Assembly (NCBI GenBank): GCA_904420445.1
Contig: CAJFVJ010000003.1
Coordinates: 124,001 to 188,000, forward strand
Length of the DNA: 64,000 nucleotides
Direction of reading: 5' to 3'
DNA from: Candidatus Adamsella avium
GTDB taxonomy: Bacteria > Cyanobacteriota > Vampirovibrionia > Gastranaerophilales > CAJFVJ01
The notes below the pieces were generated by a model, which was not told the origin of the DNA, did not search any database, and was given only the letters and a program-made list of their open reading frames with translations. Numbering within the stretch: position 1 is the stretch's first letter; every line of letters starts with the position of its first letter. Positions 1 through 9,679 of this stretch are shown here, piece after piece. The translations under genes were made by a program, and so were the position numbers.

Positions 1-1
1 C

Positions 2-187
2 AAAAAACTCTGTACTCATTGTGCAAAAGATTATTCCAAGGATAATAAGCTTCTGAAGGAAACTGATATGGAGTCATCTGATATGGATGAAGAGGTCAAA
101 AAATCGCTTGCCGAAATAAGATGCACCGATATCAAATTCGCCAGCTTCGGCGAGCGCCTGTGGAAATATTCCTGTGAAAATAAATAG
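2..187 (+). CDS. C-terminal fragment of a protein truncated by the window start (ends ...LCTHCAKDYSKDNKLL...FGERLWKYSCENK*)
   Basis: Open frame from base 2 to TAG at 185-187, on the coding strand just upstream of the next gene; has a CxxC motif. Confidence 0.55.
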   Translation, partial: KKLCTHCAKDYSKDNKLLKETDMESSDMDEEVKKSLAEIRCTDIKFASFGERLWKYSCENK

Positions 188-208
188 ATTTTAAGATAAA
201 ATAATCTT

Positions 209-1810
209 ATGGATGATTTTATAATCAAAGATATATTATCTCTAGACGGCAATCTGAGCATAAAAGAGTGCAGGGTTATTGTCGGGAATCAGGATTTTGC
301 ACTTGGGATTCTTGATGAAAACAGGGAGCTTGCTTCTTTTGTTTTGAGAGAATCTCTAGATAAGATGATTTTCTTCGGGTTTGAGAACAAGCCTGTTTCT
401 TTGATTGCTTCTCCTTCAAAGATTTATTCTCAAGAAGAAGCAGAAAATGTCTCCGAGCATTCGTTTTTTGTTTATGACGGAGAAAAATACAAGTTGTTTA
501 TACGCAGCTGTATACCAGCGCCTTATATAAATCTTTTGCATAAATATGAGCAAATTTTGCCTTCATCAGTGAAGAAAGCGCTGAGTTTGTGTTCAAAAGC
601 CGCTGATGAGATAAATATGCCCGTGTATTTGATTGGCGGTGTAGTCAGAGATTTGATTATGGGGAAAGCCTCCGTTGATACTGATATTTCCGTAGAAGAA
701 AATGCTGTTGAGTTTGCTGAGTTTATGAAGAAGAAATACGGCGAGCTTGTTGACATAAAAGAAATCCATGACGACTTCAAGACGGTAAAAATGCTCTTTC
801 ACGTTGAAGAAGATGTTCAAGTAGATATAGCAAGCACGAGGGAGGAAACTTATCCTTATCCATCATCTCTGCCTTCTGTAAAGAATATAGGATGTTCTCT
901 TGAGGCTGATGTTGTAAGACGTGATTTTTCGATTAATGCCATGGCTGTGTCATTGAATAAGCAGACATTTGGCAATCTTGTGGATTATCTCGGCGGATAT
1001 GAAGATATGAAAAACCGCAGTTTGAAAATACTCCACCCTCTGAGTTTTGTTGATGACCCTTCTAGAATTTTGCGAGGGTTGAAGTTCAGCGCAAGGTTTG
1101 ATTATTCTCCGGATGAGAAAACAAAATATCTCGAAAAGCAATGTCTTGAAAGCGGGATATTTGATAATCTTGCGACGGATAGAATAAAACTCGAGCTCAG
1201 GCAGACTCTGAACTTGAATATGGCTGGTGTATATGACCGTTTTTTGAGTGAAGGAATATACCGCCTTGTGAGTACAGATTTTGATGTTGCAAATTTGCCT
1301 GAAGGAAAGGTTATATTTGAGAATATAGAGAAATACGGTGCCTACTTGGAAGATAGTGAGCATATATGGCTGATTTATCTCGGGGTAATGTGTGCATCCC
1401 TTGAAAAAGAGCAAATACTTGAGCTTTCGAAAAAAATGAATTTATCAGGTGTCGAGTTGAAAGTGCTGTTGTATACAAACAGTATAGTCAAACATGAGGA
1501 AGAAATATCAAAATTTGAAACTATGTTTGATGTTTATGAGTTTTTTGAGTGTTATTTCAACGAGTCTGTTGCAGCGGCTGTTTCGTTGTTTAAAAATAAT
1601 CGTGCACGAGAGTTTGCCGATGTTTATTTGAACAAGCTGCAATTCATAACAATAAATACAACCGGAAAGGATTTGATTGCGAGAAATATGACACCGTCGC
1701 CTTTGTTTGGTGAAATTTTGCGAGATATTTTGAAAGAGAAAATAAACGGAAATATAAAAACTCCCGAGGAAGAATCAATTTTTGTTGATAAAGTCCTCGG
1801 AAAGAGATAA
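209..1810 (+). CDS. CCA tRNA nucleotidyltransferase (poly(A) polymerase/CCA-adding family) with a ~120-aa N-terminal extension
   Basis: IGGVVRDLIMG...DTDISVEENA nucleotidyltransferase motif, VVRRDFSINAMAVSL, DPSRILRGLKFSARF. Confidence 0.9.
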   Translation: MDDFIIKDILSLDGNLSIKECRVIVGNQDFALGILDENRELASFVLRESLDKMIFFGFENKPVSLIASPSKIYSQEEAENVSEHSFFVYDGEKYKLFIRSCIPAPYINLLHKYEQILPSSVKKALSLCSKAADEINMPVYLIGGVVRDLIMGKASVDTDISVEENAVEFAEFMKKKYGELVDIKEIHDDFKTVKMLFHVEEDVQVDIASTREETYPYPSSLPSVKNIGCSLEADVVRRDFSINAMAVSLNKQTFGNLVDYLGGYEDMKNRSLKILHPLSFVDDPSRILRGLKFSARFDYSPDEKTKYLEKQCLESGIFDNLATDRIKLELRQTLNLNMAGVYDRFLSEGIYRLVSTDFDVANLPEGKVIFENIEKYGAYLEDSEHIWLIYLGVMCASLEKEQILELSKKMNLSGVELKVLLYTNSIVKHEEEISKFETMFDVYEFFECYFNESVAAAVSLFKNNRAREFADVYLNKLQFITINTTGKDLIARNMTPSPLFGEILRDILKEKINGNIKTPEEESIFVDKVLGKR

Positions 1811-1824
1811 TGTGTTTGATTGTC

Positions 1825-2664
1825 CTAAACAGACACAACAGAAATGAGTGTATCACAAGTATTGTATTTTTTTAGTATTGATTGATAGATATAAGACGGG
1901 AATATCTTATCAATCAGTCCCCATTTTTTATGACCGTCCGGTCTGTTTGTCAAAAGCCAGTGGAGATGGTTTGAAAAGGGGAATTTTTGGATTTGTCTTA
2001 TGGATAGCGGTTTCAGGTGAGCTTTTCTTAACATTGTATTCAGTGATTTGATGTTGAAGAGTTTTGACCTGCAGTTCATGTTTATGAAAGCTTCAAAAGA
2101 TTTTGATTCGTAATATTCAAGCAGCGCATCATGCTCATTCTGCGTTTCAATAAGAATTAGCCCGCCTCTTTTGAGTTTTGATGCAAGTTTTTGAAGAATA
2201 TCTTCGGCAGAAGGAATATTTTCTATTATGTTGAAGAGTGTTATGACATCAAAGTGTTCATCTATGCTGTCAATGCTTCTGAAGATATCTATGCCCATCT
2301 GCTCGAAGTCGTTGTCGAGATAAGGGGTATATTTTACGGCAGCCGTTTTGTTTGCAACAGAAGACGCAAGACGCAGAAAACCGCCGTTTGTTGCATTAAA
2401 ATCGAGAATACTCTTATTTTTCAAAAGATGTTCAAATTCGCTGAATCGTCTTCTGTCATTTGCATAAGTTGCTTTGAGCCATTCGCCGAAAGACTTGTAT
2501 CCGCCGTAAAGCTCTGCTCTTTTTTTTATGAAAGAGTTCAAATATTCATAAGAAGAAAGATTTTTATCGGAGATATTTGCCGCTTCCAGTTTCGGGTTCA
2601 GGTTTACGACTTCTGAGCGAGTTTCTTTGATGAAATATTCTTCTTTTTTATTCACAATACTCAT
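1825..2664 (-). CDS. Class I SAM-methyltransferase-like protein with degenerate SAM motif; paralogue of the 62027-62893 product
   Basis: FDVITLFNIIENIPSAEDILQKLASKLKRGGLILIETQNEHDALL aligns with the paralogue; motif I is DFNATNGGF instead of DFGCGAGGF. Confidence 0.75.
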   Translation of the reverse strand: MSIVNKKEEYFIKETRSEVVNLNPKLEAANISDKNLSSYEYLNSFIKKRAELYGGYKSFGEWLKATYANDRRRFSEFEHLLKNKSILDFNATNGGFLRLASSVANKTAAVKYTPYLDNDFEQMGIDIFRSIDSIDEHFDVITLFNIIENIPSAEDILQKLASKLKRGGLILIETQNEHDALLEYYESKSFEAFINMNCRSKLFNIKSLNTMLRKAHLKPLSIRQIQKFPFSNHLHWLLTNRPDGHKKWGLIDKIFPSYIYQSILKKYNTCDTLISVVSV

Positions 2665-2928
2665 ATAACCAATCTATTCCTTGACTCAAAAAAAGACATC
2701 CGATAACAGAGTTAGACCGTATGTCACTGCTTCAACCATCATATCATTTTGTAATATAAATCAGAAATATAATCATACATATGGATTAGAAGTTTGATGG
2801 CTTTTGGTAAATTTTTCTTAACAAAACACTGAAAAGACAGACAGTGCTGTGTTATTGATAAAAATTTTTCTTGTTTTGCAATAAAAATATGGATAAAAGA
2901 GTTTTTGTATGATATATTTATTCAACGA

Positions 2929-3001
2929 GGGGCGTTAGCGCAGCTGGTAGCGCACAACACTGGCAGTGTTGGGGTCACGAGTTCGAGTCTCGTACGCTCC
3001 A
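2929..3001 (+). tRNA. tRNA-Ala(GGC)
   Basis: Cloverleaf read by eye: acceptor GGGGCGT/ACGCTCC with G3:U70, anticodon stem CAACA-CTGGCAG-TGTTG, GTTCGAGTC T-arm. Confidence 0.95.
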
Positions 3002-3012
3002 TATTTTACAGC

Positions 3013-3035
3013 AAGAGCCGAAAAGGCTCTTTTTT
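3013..3035 (+). terminator. Rho-independent terminator after tRNA-Ala
   Basis: AAGAGCC-GAAAA-GGCTCTT followed by a T run. Confidence 0.8.
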
Positions 3036-3249
3036 AGTGGTTGTTCAAGCTCCAATCTGCATTTCAGACGATTTAACTTCAAAAAATGTTTTTAATCATC
3101 AAATGTCTTTTGTAACCTATTTTGTCTTTCTGAACTTATTTCTGCATCTTATCAACTTTGAATTTAATTTGTTATCGGGTACGATGTGCATTTGTTTGTA
3201 TGTTTCAAATAGGGGTCATGGTGGTAACAATATTGCAGTATATCTAACA

Positions 3250-3278
3250 AAAAAAGACTGCCTTAGGCAATCTTTTTT
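3250..3278 (-). terminator. Rho-independent terminator for the pseudopilin gene
   Basis: AAAAAAAGACTGCC-TTA-GGCAATCTTTTTT. Confidence 0.65.
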
Positions 3279-3296
3279 GAGTTTTAAGTTTATTGT

Positions 3297-3989
3297 TTAT
3301 TCATGCAGGTAAGACATTTTGCCTTCTCCAAGAACTCTTGCTGCACACCTCATTCCATCTGTGTTTTTGTTGCATCCGTTATCTTCTGAACCTTTATCTC
3401 CTGCTGGCACAAGTCCCTTTTGGGTTACAACAAAGTTGTAGATGTCTTTTCCGATTACATTCGGTCCCTGATCTCCATTTACGTCAACAAAGAAAATGTA
3501 CATAGCCTGGTTTTTATCGGCACTGTTTGTTATGTTATAGTCCCTTCTGACTCCCTGCCATGTACCTCCGCTGGCAGGTTGTATATCAAATGTCATATTC
3601 ATTCCGTCCGCTGTTTTGAAAGATATTGCGGGCGAGCCATAACCTTGATCAGAGAATGGTGATGCCGAGCCGTTGAGGCCTTTTATGTTTCTTGTCCAGC
3701 AGCCTGATTTTTGCAGGCATTCTTTTGTTATATTGAGGTGTTGTGCAAAGTAGCGATAAACTTTCTCAGAGTCAGCGTCAGCTCCCGGCCAGTCTTTCAG
3801 AGGACCTCTATCAAGAATTGCCGCATCTGTTGCCTGAGATAGTGTTGTATAAGCTTTTTTGCAGCCTGTTATCCATCTTCGTTCGTTGATTCCTGCAAGT
3901 AATGTCGGAATGATGAGTGCTGCAATAATTCCAAGTATGGCAATAGTAATCATAACTTCTACAAATGTGAAAGCTTTTTTCTTAGTCAT
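3297..3989 (-). CDS. Type IV pilin/pseudopilin-like protein with N-terminal methylation signal
   Basis: MTKKKAFTFVEVMITIAILGIIAALIIPTLL followed by a Cys-containing C-terminal domain. Confidence 0.85.
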   Translation of the reverse strand: MTKKKAFTFVEVMITIAILGIIAALIIPTLLAGINERRWITGCKKAYTTLSQATDAAILDRGPLKDWPGADADSEKVYRYFAQHLNITKECLQKSGCWTRNIKGLNGSASPFSDQGYGSPAISFKTADGMNMTFDIQPASGGTWQGVRRDYNITNSADKNQAMYIFFVDVNGDQGPNVIGKDIYNFVVTQKGLVPAGDKGSEDNGCNKNTDGMRCAARVLGEGKMSYLHE

Positions 3990-4074
3990 ATTTTGTTTCC
4001 TCTAGTTTTTTATTTTTATTTTAACAAAAATTTTGAGTTTTCCATATACGTAATTTTAAGGGTGTTTTTTCTGT

Positions 4075-4416
4075 TTATTTTGAGTTTTTGAATAAATAAG
4101 GTTTTACAAAGTTGTAAGTTCCATAAGCGCTAAGTCCGACTGCAAGCGTATTTAGAACAGGAGAAAGATATTTGCCCGCTTTTTTCAGGTGATTTTTTGC
4201 AAGAGAGGCGATAGAAGAGGATGTAGTCCCGAGCATAAAACACAAGTATCCTTTGAATATACATCTTGGAACCGTTACGGTGTCGTTTACATCTCGAGAG
4301 TTTTTTATATTTGTGCTCAGTTTATCAAATATAGACGGGTTATATTTCTTTGGTGCCTGCACAGGTGGTGTTGAATAAGTTGATGCAATATTTTGGATAT
4401 TTGCAGATAAAGCCAT
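4075..4416 (-). CDS. Hypothetical protein, 113 aa
   Basis: ORF with intergenic spacing on both sides; one hydrophobic segment. Confidence 0.5.
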   Translation of the reverse strand: MALSANIQNIASTYSTPPVQAPKKYNPSIFDKLSTNIKNSRDVNDTVTVPRCIFKGYLCFMLGTTSSSIASLAKNHLKKAGKYLSPVLNTLAVGLSAYGTYNFVKPYLFKNSK

Positions 4417-4655
4417 ATTTATGCCCCTCTTTTATTATAAGATATAGAGTATAAAGTTCAAAAATATTTTAAGTTGCCAAATAAAAAAAGATTAATAAAA
4501 TATTATTAAGTAACTTTTTAGAGCTACTTAATATAAAAATACAACATGATATGTTGTTTGTTTTGATTTTTATTTGATAATAACATCATATAAAGACCTT
4601 ATGTAGATGAATTGAAGATGTAATAATTAATTTAATTGCGAGGCTAGGGGTTTTT

Positions 4656-5324
4656 ATGAACAGGCTTACAATAGCATTTGGTCAAAATTTAAAGAAATTA
4701 AGAAAAAAGAAACATCTTACGCAGGAAAAACTTGCCGAAATGATAGGTGTTAACCAACGACAGCTAACGAGAATAGAAGTCGGCCGGAGTTTTGTATCAT
4801 CAGAAACTCTTGAAAGATTATATTTTGCACTGGGCGTTAGTTTTGATCAACTCTTTGACTTCGAGTTGGAAGATGTTGAAATGCTTCTTACCGGTACAGA
4901 TAATATAGCCGTTTTCCGTGCCGTAAAGTCAGGGAATTTAATCAGTCTTGAAAATATGAACCATGCTGATGATAATATTCTCAGTGATGAAGACACTAAG
5001 AATTTGGAATCAGATCATATTGAAACGTCTGCGTTAAATATTTCGAAAAGCATTAACAAACCGGTAACTGTGAGATATGTCGAAGATGATGAAGTTTATA
5101 AAGTTGAAACTTATTTTCCTGATGGAAGAATAAAAACAGCAAAAGATAATCTCTCAAAGAAAATTGATGATGATTTGAGAGTTATATCTCAAAATTTGCA
5201 TAATTTTACACAATTTCCTAAGAAAATAGAATTTGTCAGATTGGCTGTTGAGTCTTTGAATAATAAAGAAGCTCTCGATAAGCTGAAGAATATGATAGAA
5301 GGCATAGAGCTGACTCTTGATTAA
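4656..5324 (+). CDS. XRE-family helix-turn-helix transcriptional regulator
   Basis: FGQNLKKLRKKKHLTQEKLAEMIGVNQRQLTRIEVGRSFVSSETLERLYFALGVSFDQLF is a canonical HTH_3. Confidence 0.9.
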   Translation: MNRLTIAFGQNLKKLRKKKHLTQEKLAEMIGVNQRQLTRIEVGRSFVSSETLERLYFALGVSFDQLFDFELEDVEMLLTGTDNIAVFRAVKSGNLISLENMNHADDNILSDEDTKNLESDHIETSALNISKSINKPVTVRYVEDDEVYKVETYFPDGRIKTAKDNLSKKIDDDLRVISQNLHNFTQFPKKIEFVRLAVESLNNKEALDKLKNMIEGIELTLD

Positions 5325-5350
5325 GACAAATATTCTACGTAAAAAGACAA

Positions 5351-5380
5351 AAGAAGCAGGATTTTGACATCCTGCTTCTT
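5351..5380. terminator. Bidirectional terminator between convergent genes
   Basis: AAGAAGCAGGATTTTGACATCCTGCTTCTT with A/T tracts on both sides. Confidence 0.75.
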
Positions 5381-5398
5381 TGATTTTTGAGTTGTTTT

Positions 5399-7264
5399 TT
5401 ATTCAGCGAGATAAGTATTGCCTGTAACCTTAGCATTGTATTTATCTTCAAAGTTATGAAGGGCTGTTCTTGCCTCTTGTGAGTCAAATACGATACCTCT
5501 TTCAAGGTCTGTATTTTTAACGAAGTCATTGAGTACAAACTCTGGCATACCGTAGTATTTGTTGGCTTCGCTTGTTCCATGGAGCATTGTTTCTCTTGAT
5601 ACGTCTTTGACAAGTCCAAGGTATGCTTCAGCAGTACCGATATCATCCCAAACTGCAGGTTTGCCGCCTTTAGCTTCGAGAGGAACGGTGTAGACTTTCA
5701 TTGGTTTGCCGTCTTTTGTTTTCAGGTCGCCGTTGTTGCACATTTCAACAATTTTAGGCATAACATCGCCGCCCAAACCTGTTTTTGAGGGGTCAACTAT
5801 TCCTGATGCCATGAGAACTTTTGCAGCTTCTTTGCTGAGGAAGTACATACCCGGGTTAGCGAGGAACTGGTCTTCGTTTTCAGGGTTACGTGCTGTTTGG
5901 ACTTTATCGAACTTATCCATTGCTTTGTCGTAATCACCAGGGATTTCAAAGTCTGTTGGAAGAGGAGCATCCGTTGTATAAGATGGTTTTTCTACAAATG
6001 ATTTAATTGCAAGGTTACCGTTTTCATCCTGTTCAACACCAAGAAGTCCGAAGGCTTTTGCCCTTTCACCGTTAACAGGATAATAAGGTATAACAAGAGC
6101 TGCATCAGGTAATGATTTTAGAGCGTGATAAGTTCTTGTCATATCAGCATTTGTAAATATATCTGCGTTCAAAATTACCAAATCTTTGTCGTTTGGAATA
6201 ATATCTCTTGTCAAACCTTCTGCAATAGCACCGCCATCTGTTTTATAGCGATTTACCGGGTAGATGTTTTCGCCTTCGATTTGGTTGTTTTGGCTCAGAT
6301 AAGATATGTGGTCATTTTCACCGTCGAGAATGCCGCCTGAAGCTGCCATATTGAGAGTCGTTGCGATGATTCTATAACGGTCATCTGTCGGAAGTTTTGA
6401 AGATGGTTTGTTTTCTACTCCTGACATATTTGAAAATCTTTCGCCGAATCCTCCTGCCGGAACCATAATAGTCGGGTCATTTTCTTTGACCTCATCGGCA
6501 TAGTCACCGGGGATGGCTTCTGCCTGAAGTCCTGACTGGCTGTATTTATCAACAGCTTCCAAAGTTCTTGGTTCTTTATTCAGAGTAGATATTACAGCTC
6601 TTCCTGAGAAAGAAACGTCAGTGTCGATGTTTCTTATTCTGATATTTTTCATTTCAGAGGCTGTATCAACAGAGTCATAGGTTCCTGGCATTCTGAATTT
6701 GAAGCCGTTTCCTTCGACTTCGCTGCCTGCGAACATTTTTATTTTTTTGCCGTCAAGAGATGGGTCAGAGATTGTTACTTCTGGCAAGAATTTTCCCTGA
6801 CGGTATTCTACTGTAGGTATATCAGCGCCTTTATCAACTTGTCCGACAAAGATAATATGACCTCTGTCATTGCTTATAGACACTTTTCTTTTGTTGTCTT
6901 CAATATCTTCTGTTTGAATATTGAGTCCTGCTGCGTTGAGTTTTTTGCTTTCTTTCGGAGTATCAACACGTGGAAGGTCTATGTTTTCTTCAAGATCAAA
7001 CAAATTAGGGACTAGAATTTCCGTGCTTTGAATATATTTTATAGCCGGATTGTTCGGATTTGGTTTTGCTTCTGTGACTTTACCGAAAGATATATTATTC
7101 ATAGCTTTGAGCGCTGATGATAATTTTTGACCGTCAACAGGAGCCGGTGCAGGAGCTGTAACTGGTTCCTGAGGTGCTGTTGGCACAGGTTGGTTGTTTA
7201 GTGAGTAAGACTTTGGTTGATTAAACATCCCTACTTTGTTAATCATGATAATTAATCCTTTCAA
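5399..7264 (-). CDS. NTP_transferase (sugar-phosphate nucleotidyltransferase-like) protein with a long N-terminal extension
   Basis: VPAGGFGERFSNMSGVENKPSSKLP, LVILNADIFTNADM, KSFVEKPSY, NPGMYFLSKEAAKVL motifs. Confidence 0.8.
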   Translation of the reverse strand: MKGLIIMINKVGMFNQPKSYSLNNQPVPTAPQEPVTAPAPAPVDGQKLSSALKAMNNISFGKVTEAKPNPNNPAIKYIQSTEILVPNLFDLEENIDLPRVDTPKESKKLNAAGLNIQTEDIEDNKRKVSISNDRGHIIFVGQVDKGADIPTVEYRQGKFLPEVTISDPSLDGKKIKMFAGSEVEGNGFKFRMPGTYDSVDTASEMKNIRIRNIDTDVSFSGRAVISTLNKEPRTLEAVDKYSQSGLQAEAIPGDYADEVKENDPTIMVPAGGFGERFSNMSGVENKPSSKLPTDDRYRIIATTLNMAASGGILDGENDHISYLSQNNQIEGENIYPVNRYKTDGGAIAEGLTRDIIPNDKDLVILNADIFTNADMTRTYHALKSLPDAALVIPYYPVNGERAKAFGLLGVEQDENGNLAIKSFVEKPSYTTDAPLPTDFEIPGDYDKAMDKFDKVQTARNPENEDQFLANPGMYFLSKEAAKVLMASGIVDPSKTGLGGDVMPKIVEMCNNGDLKTKDGKPMKVYTVPLEAKGGKPAVWDDIGTAEAYLGLVKDVSRETMLHGTSEANKYYGMPEFVLNDFVKNTDLERGIVFDSQEARTALHNFEDKYNAKVTGNTYLAE

Positions 7265-7440
7265 AATTGTATCTAATAATAAACTAAGTTCTTCTTTGAA
7301 TTATATAACTTCTGAATAAAATAATTTGATATGTTTGTATAAAAAAAAGAATGAATTTTTAACAAAATTTTACAATATACTAAAAAACTCTCATTTTTTT
7401 ATAAAAAAAATAAGAGTTTTTTTATGAAAAGTTTTGTTTT

Positions 7441-8751
7441 TTAATTATTTTTTTTCGAGTTATAGTCAGTAATTATTGTTTCCATCTCTTTTGGTTTAAG
7501 GGTATTTGGGGCAAGAGATTTTTCTTCCAGTCCTTTTGATAAGAGTTCGACTTCCTGTTCTTTTAGTTTATCATCAGCTTTTACGATATCCCGTCCTTTA
7601 TGCAGAGTAATTATTCTTGTTGTTTGTTCTGTTGGAGAACCGTCTTTGCCTACTTTTTCCTGAACTCTGTAGCTTTCCCACTCAGGAGAAAGTTTATCTG
7701 TTGTTGTATATCCCATTTCTGGTTTGCCGTCGAGACGTTTGTTTATTTCTTCTCTCAGAACTTTTGAAACATATTCTTTCTGAGATTTAAATCTGCAAGG
7801 AAGGACTACTTTGTTGCCTATAATTTCCTGCGGGTCACGTTTTTCGTATTTTTCAACCAGTGCGGCTGCAATTTTGAGGTGTTCTATTTCGTATTCAAGG
7901 AACATTTCCCAGATAATTTTCAGTTTGTCATCAACTTCGTCTTCTACACAGGTGTAGTAGTTGCAGACTTCCGTGAATTCATGGAGCAGGAGTTTTTCGT
8001 AGATACTCTCAGTCGGGTCAATAAGGGATTCATACATAGTTACATGTTCTTCTTCGACGTCTTTTATTTCCGAGTAAGTTTGTCTGAGGATATTATTTCC
8101 ATAGGCAAATCCATGTTCTGCGTAGTAGTTATGCGTTTGTTGTTCGCCTGATACAAGTGTCAGGATGTTTACTTTGGTTTTCGGGTCTGCCGTGTTTTTG
8201 TCGTAGTGTTTTCTCAATCTCATAGCATTGTCGTTGTGGTGGTTCTGGGTCGGTCTGCCTATAATAATATCAGTTTGCCCCTGAACTATTGCATCAGGTT
8301 TTATTCCTTCCATCATATAAGCCCACTGGCTGTATCGATAGAGGTGGTCAAAGTCTTCGAGAAGTCCGAAATCAAAAGTTTCTTTGACATAGTCATCAGG
8401 TTCATTTTGCGCCAACCAGGCGGTTAAATCTACAGCGACCTGTTCATAACCGAGAGTTGTTTCCAGTACTGATTGGTCTTTTGGGGCAAGCCAGTTTATG
8501 GTTGTTTGCTGCATATCTTCGATGCGTCTTGTAATGGCAAGTATTTTGTTTACTTCAGTGTTATCTGATATTCTTGCAAAGTGATGTTTGAAATTCCAGG
8601 CTTCAATTTCTATCCCGTTCATAAGAATTTGTCTTGTTCTTGAATAGCAATCTATTTCGGTTTTATTATATGGTTTACCTGCGATTTCTTTCCAGGTTCT
8701 CAGCTGTTTTTCTACGGGAATACCTTTTTCTTTCAGAGGATTAAAAGTCAT
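7441..8751 (-). CDS. Hypothetical protein with ferritin-like di-iron motifs
   Basis: EEEHVTMYESL, LLHEFTEVCNYYTCVEDEVDDKLKIIWEMFLEYEIEHLKIAAALVEKYE: E/ExxH motifs in predicted helices. Confidence 0.6.
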   Translation of the reverse strand: MTFNPLKEKGIPVEKQLRTWKEIAGKPYNKTEIDCYSRTRQILMNGIEIEAWNFKHHFARISDNTEVNKILAITRRIEDMQQTTINWLAPKDQSVLETTLGYEQVAVDLTAWLAQNEPDDYVKETFDFGLLEDFDHLYRYSQWAYMMEGIKPDAIVQGQTDIIIGRPTQNHHNDNAMRLRKHYDKNTADPKTKVNILTLVSGEQQTHNYYAEHGFAYGNNILRQTYSEIKDVEEEHVTMYESLIDPTESIYEKLLLHEFTEVCNYYTCVEDEVDDKLKIIWEMFLEYEIEHLKIAAALVEKYEKRDPQEIIGNKVVLPCRFKSQKEYVSKVLREEINKRLDGKPEMGYTTTDKLSPEWESYRVQEKVGKDGSPTEQTTRIITLHKGRDIVKADDKLKEQEVELLSKGLEEKSLAPNTLKPKEMETIITDYNSKKNN

Positions 8752-8886
8752 ATTATTACCTTTCTTTTCTATGCTTATACACTTCAGGTAATGATAATAT
8801 GATTTATTATTACTTTTTTTATCCTCCCCAAGGTATTCCCTCTGGGATATATTTATAGTCTTAAAAAGAATATTTTAGATTTTATA

Positions 8887-9657
8887 TCAGTTTTTTATAT
8901 TATATTTTGCTTCAACACGATTGATGAATGAGTCAAATTTTTCTGATGGCAGCTCATAGCACCCGCCTATTGCAATTAAATCGCCAAGCCCTTTTCCATG
9001 TCTTAGTCTGCTGTCCGGGTCATAAGATACATATACGCAGTCGAAGCCTATTTTATCGTAGAATGTGTTGCTTGTTGCACTTCCAGAAGTGAGTTCGATT
9101 TTTTTTAGACCTTTTTCTTTTGCCTCTTTGACTGCTGAATATACGGCAAGTTCCCCTGCGCCTCTGATTTTACTTTGTGCGTTGTCTGCTATATCTGGAG
9201 CGGACTGGAGAAAATCGATGAACATAGTGTCATTTTCTATGTCGGTTTTAATTATGCTTTTTATGTTATCAGAAAAAGGTTTTGATGTATCTTCAATGGA
9301 AATAGTGGAGAAGGAACCTTTTTGGCTTTTGAAGGTATCAGCGATGCCGTCTATATAGTCGGTATTACTATCTCCCCAGGATTTTCTGAGGTGTTGCATG
9401 ACTTTTGCATCATCTTGAAAGTCAAGTTTTGTAGCTGTTGCAGGGATAAATTTTTCTTTGAGCTTATCTATGAGGTTTGCGTTGAAGATTTTTATTCCTC
9501 TAAAATTTTGCTGAATCAAATTTGCAGAGTAATTTGATGACGTTGATATTGAAGCAGTCGTTGTTTTAGATGTTTTTGGATATTTCTTCGAATGTTGTTG
9601 AGTTTTAGCTATGTTTGACTGTTGGTTGAATTTGAATGTTGTCAAAGAGTGTATCAT
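8887..9657 (-). CDS. GNAT-like N-acetyltransferase (start probably at the internal Met MIHSLTTFKF)
   Basis: IRGAGELAVYSAVKEAKEKGLKKIELTSGSATSNTFYDKIGF resembles GNAT motif A/B; the longer ORF start at 9741 overlaps the upstream gene. Confidence 0.6.
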   Translation of the reverse strand: MIHSLTTFKFNQQSNIAKTQQHSKKYPKTSKTTTASISTSSNYSANLIQQNFRGIKIFNANLIDKLKEKFIPATATKLDFQDDAKVMQHLRKSWGDSNTDYIDGIADTFKSQKGSFSTISIEDTSKPFSDNIKSIIKTDIENDTMFIDFLQSAPDIADNAQSKIRGAGELAVYSAVKEAKEKGLKKIELTSGSATSNTFYDKIGFDCVYVSYDPDSRLRHGKGLGDLIAIGGCYELPSEKFDSFINRVEAKYNIKN

Positions 9658-9679
9658 CAAAAAATATGTCCAAGATTTT

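Noticed and set aside
950-1414. 154-aa antisense ORF on the - strand
   Set aside because: Fully inside the CCA nucleotidyltransferase gene with no recognisable motifs.
2905-3312. + strand 135-aa ORF
   Set aside because: Runs through tRNA-Ala and its terminator; not a credible CDS.
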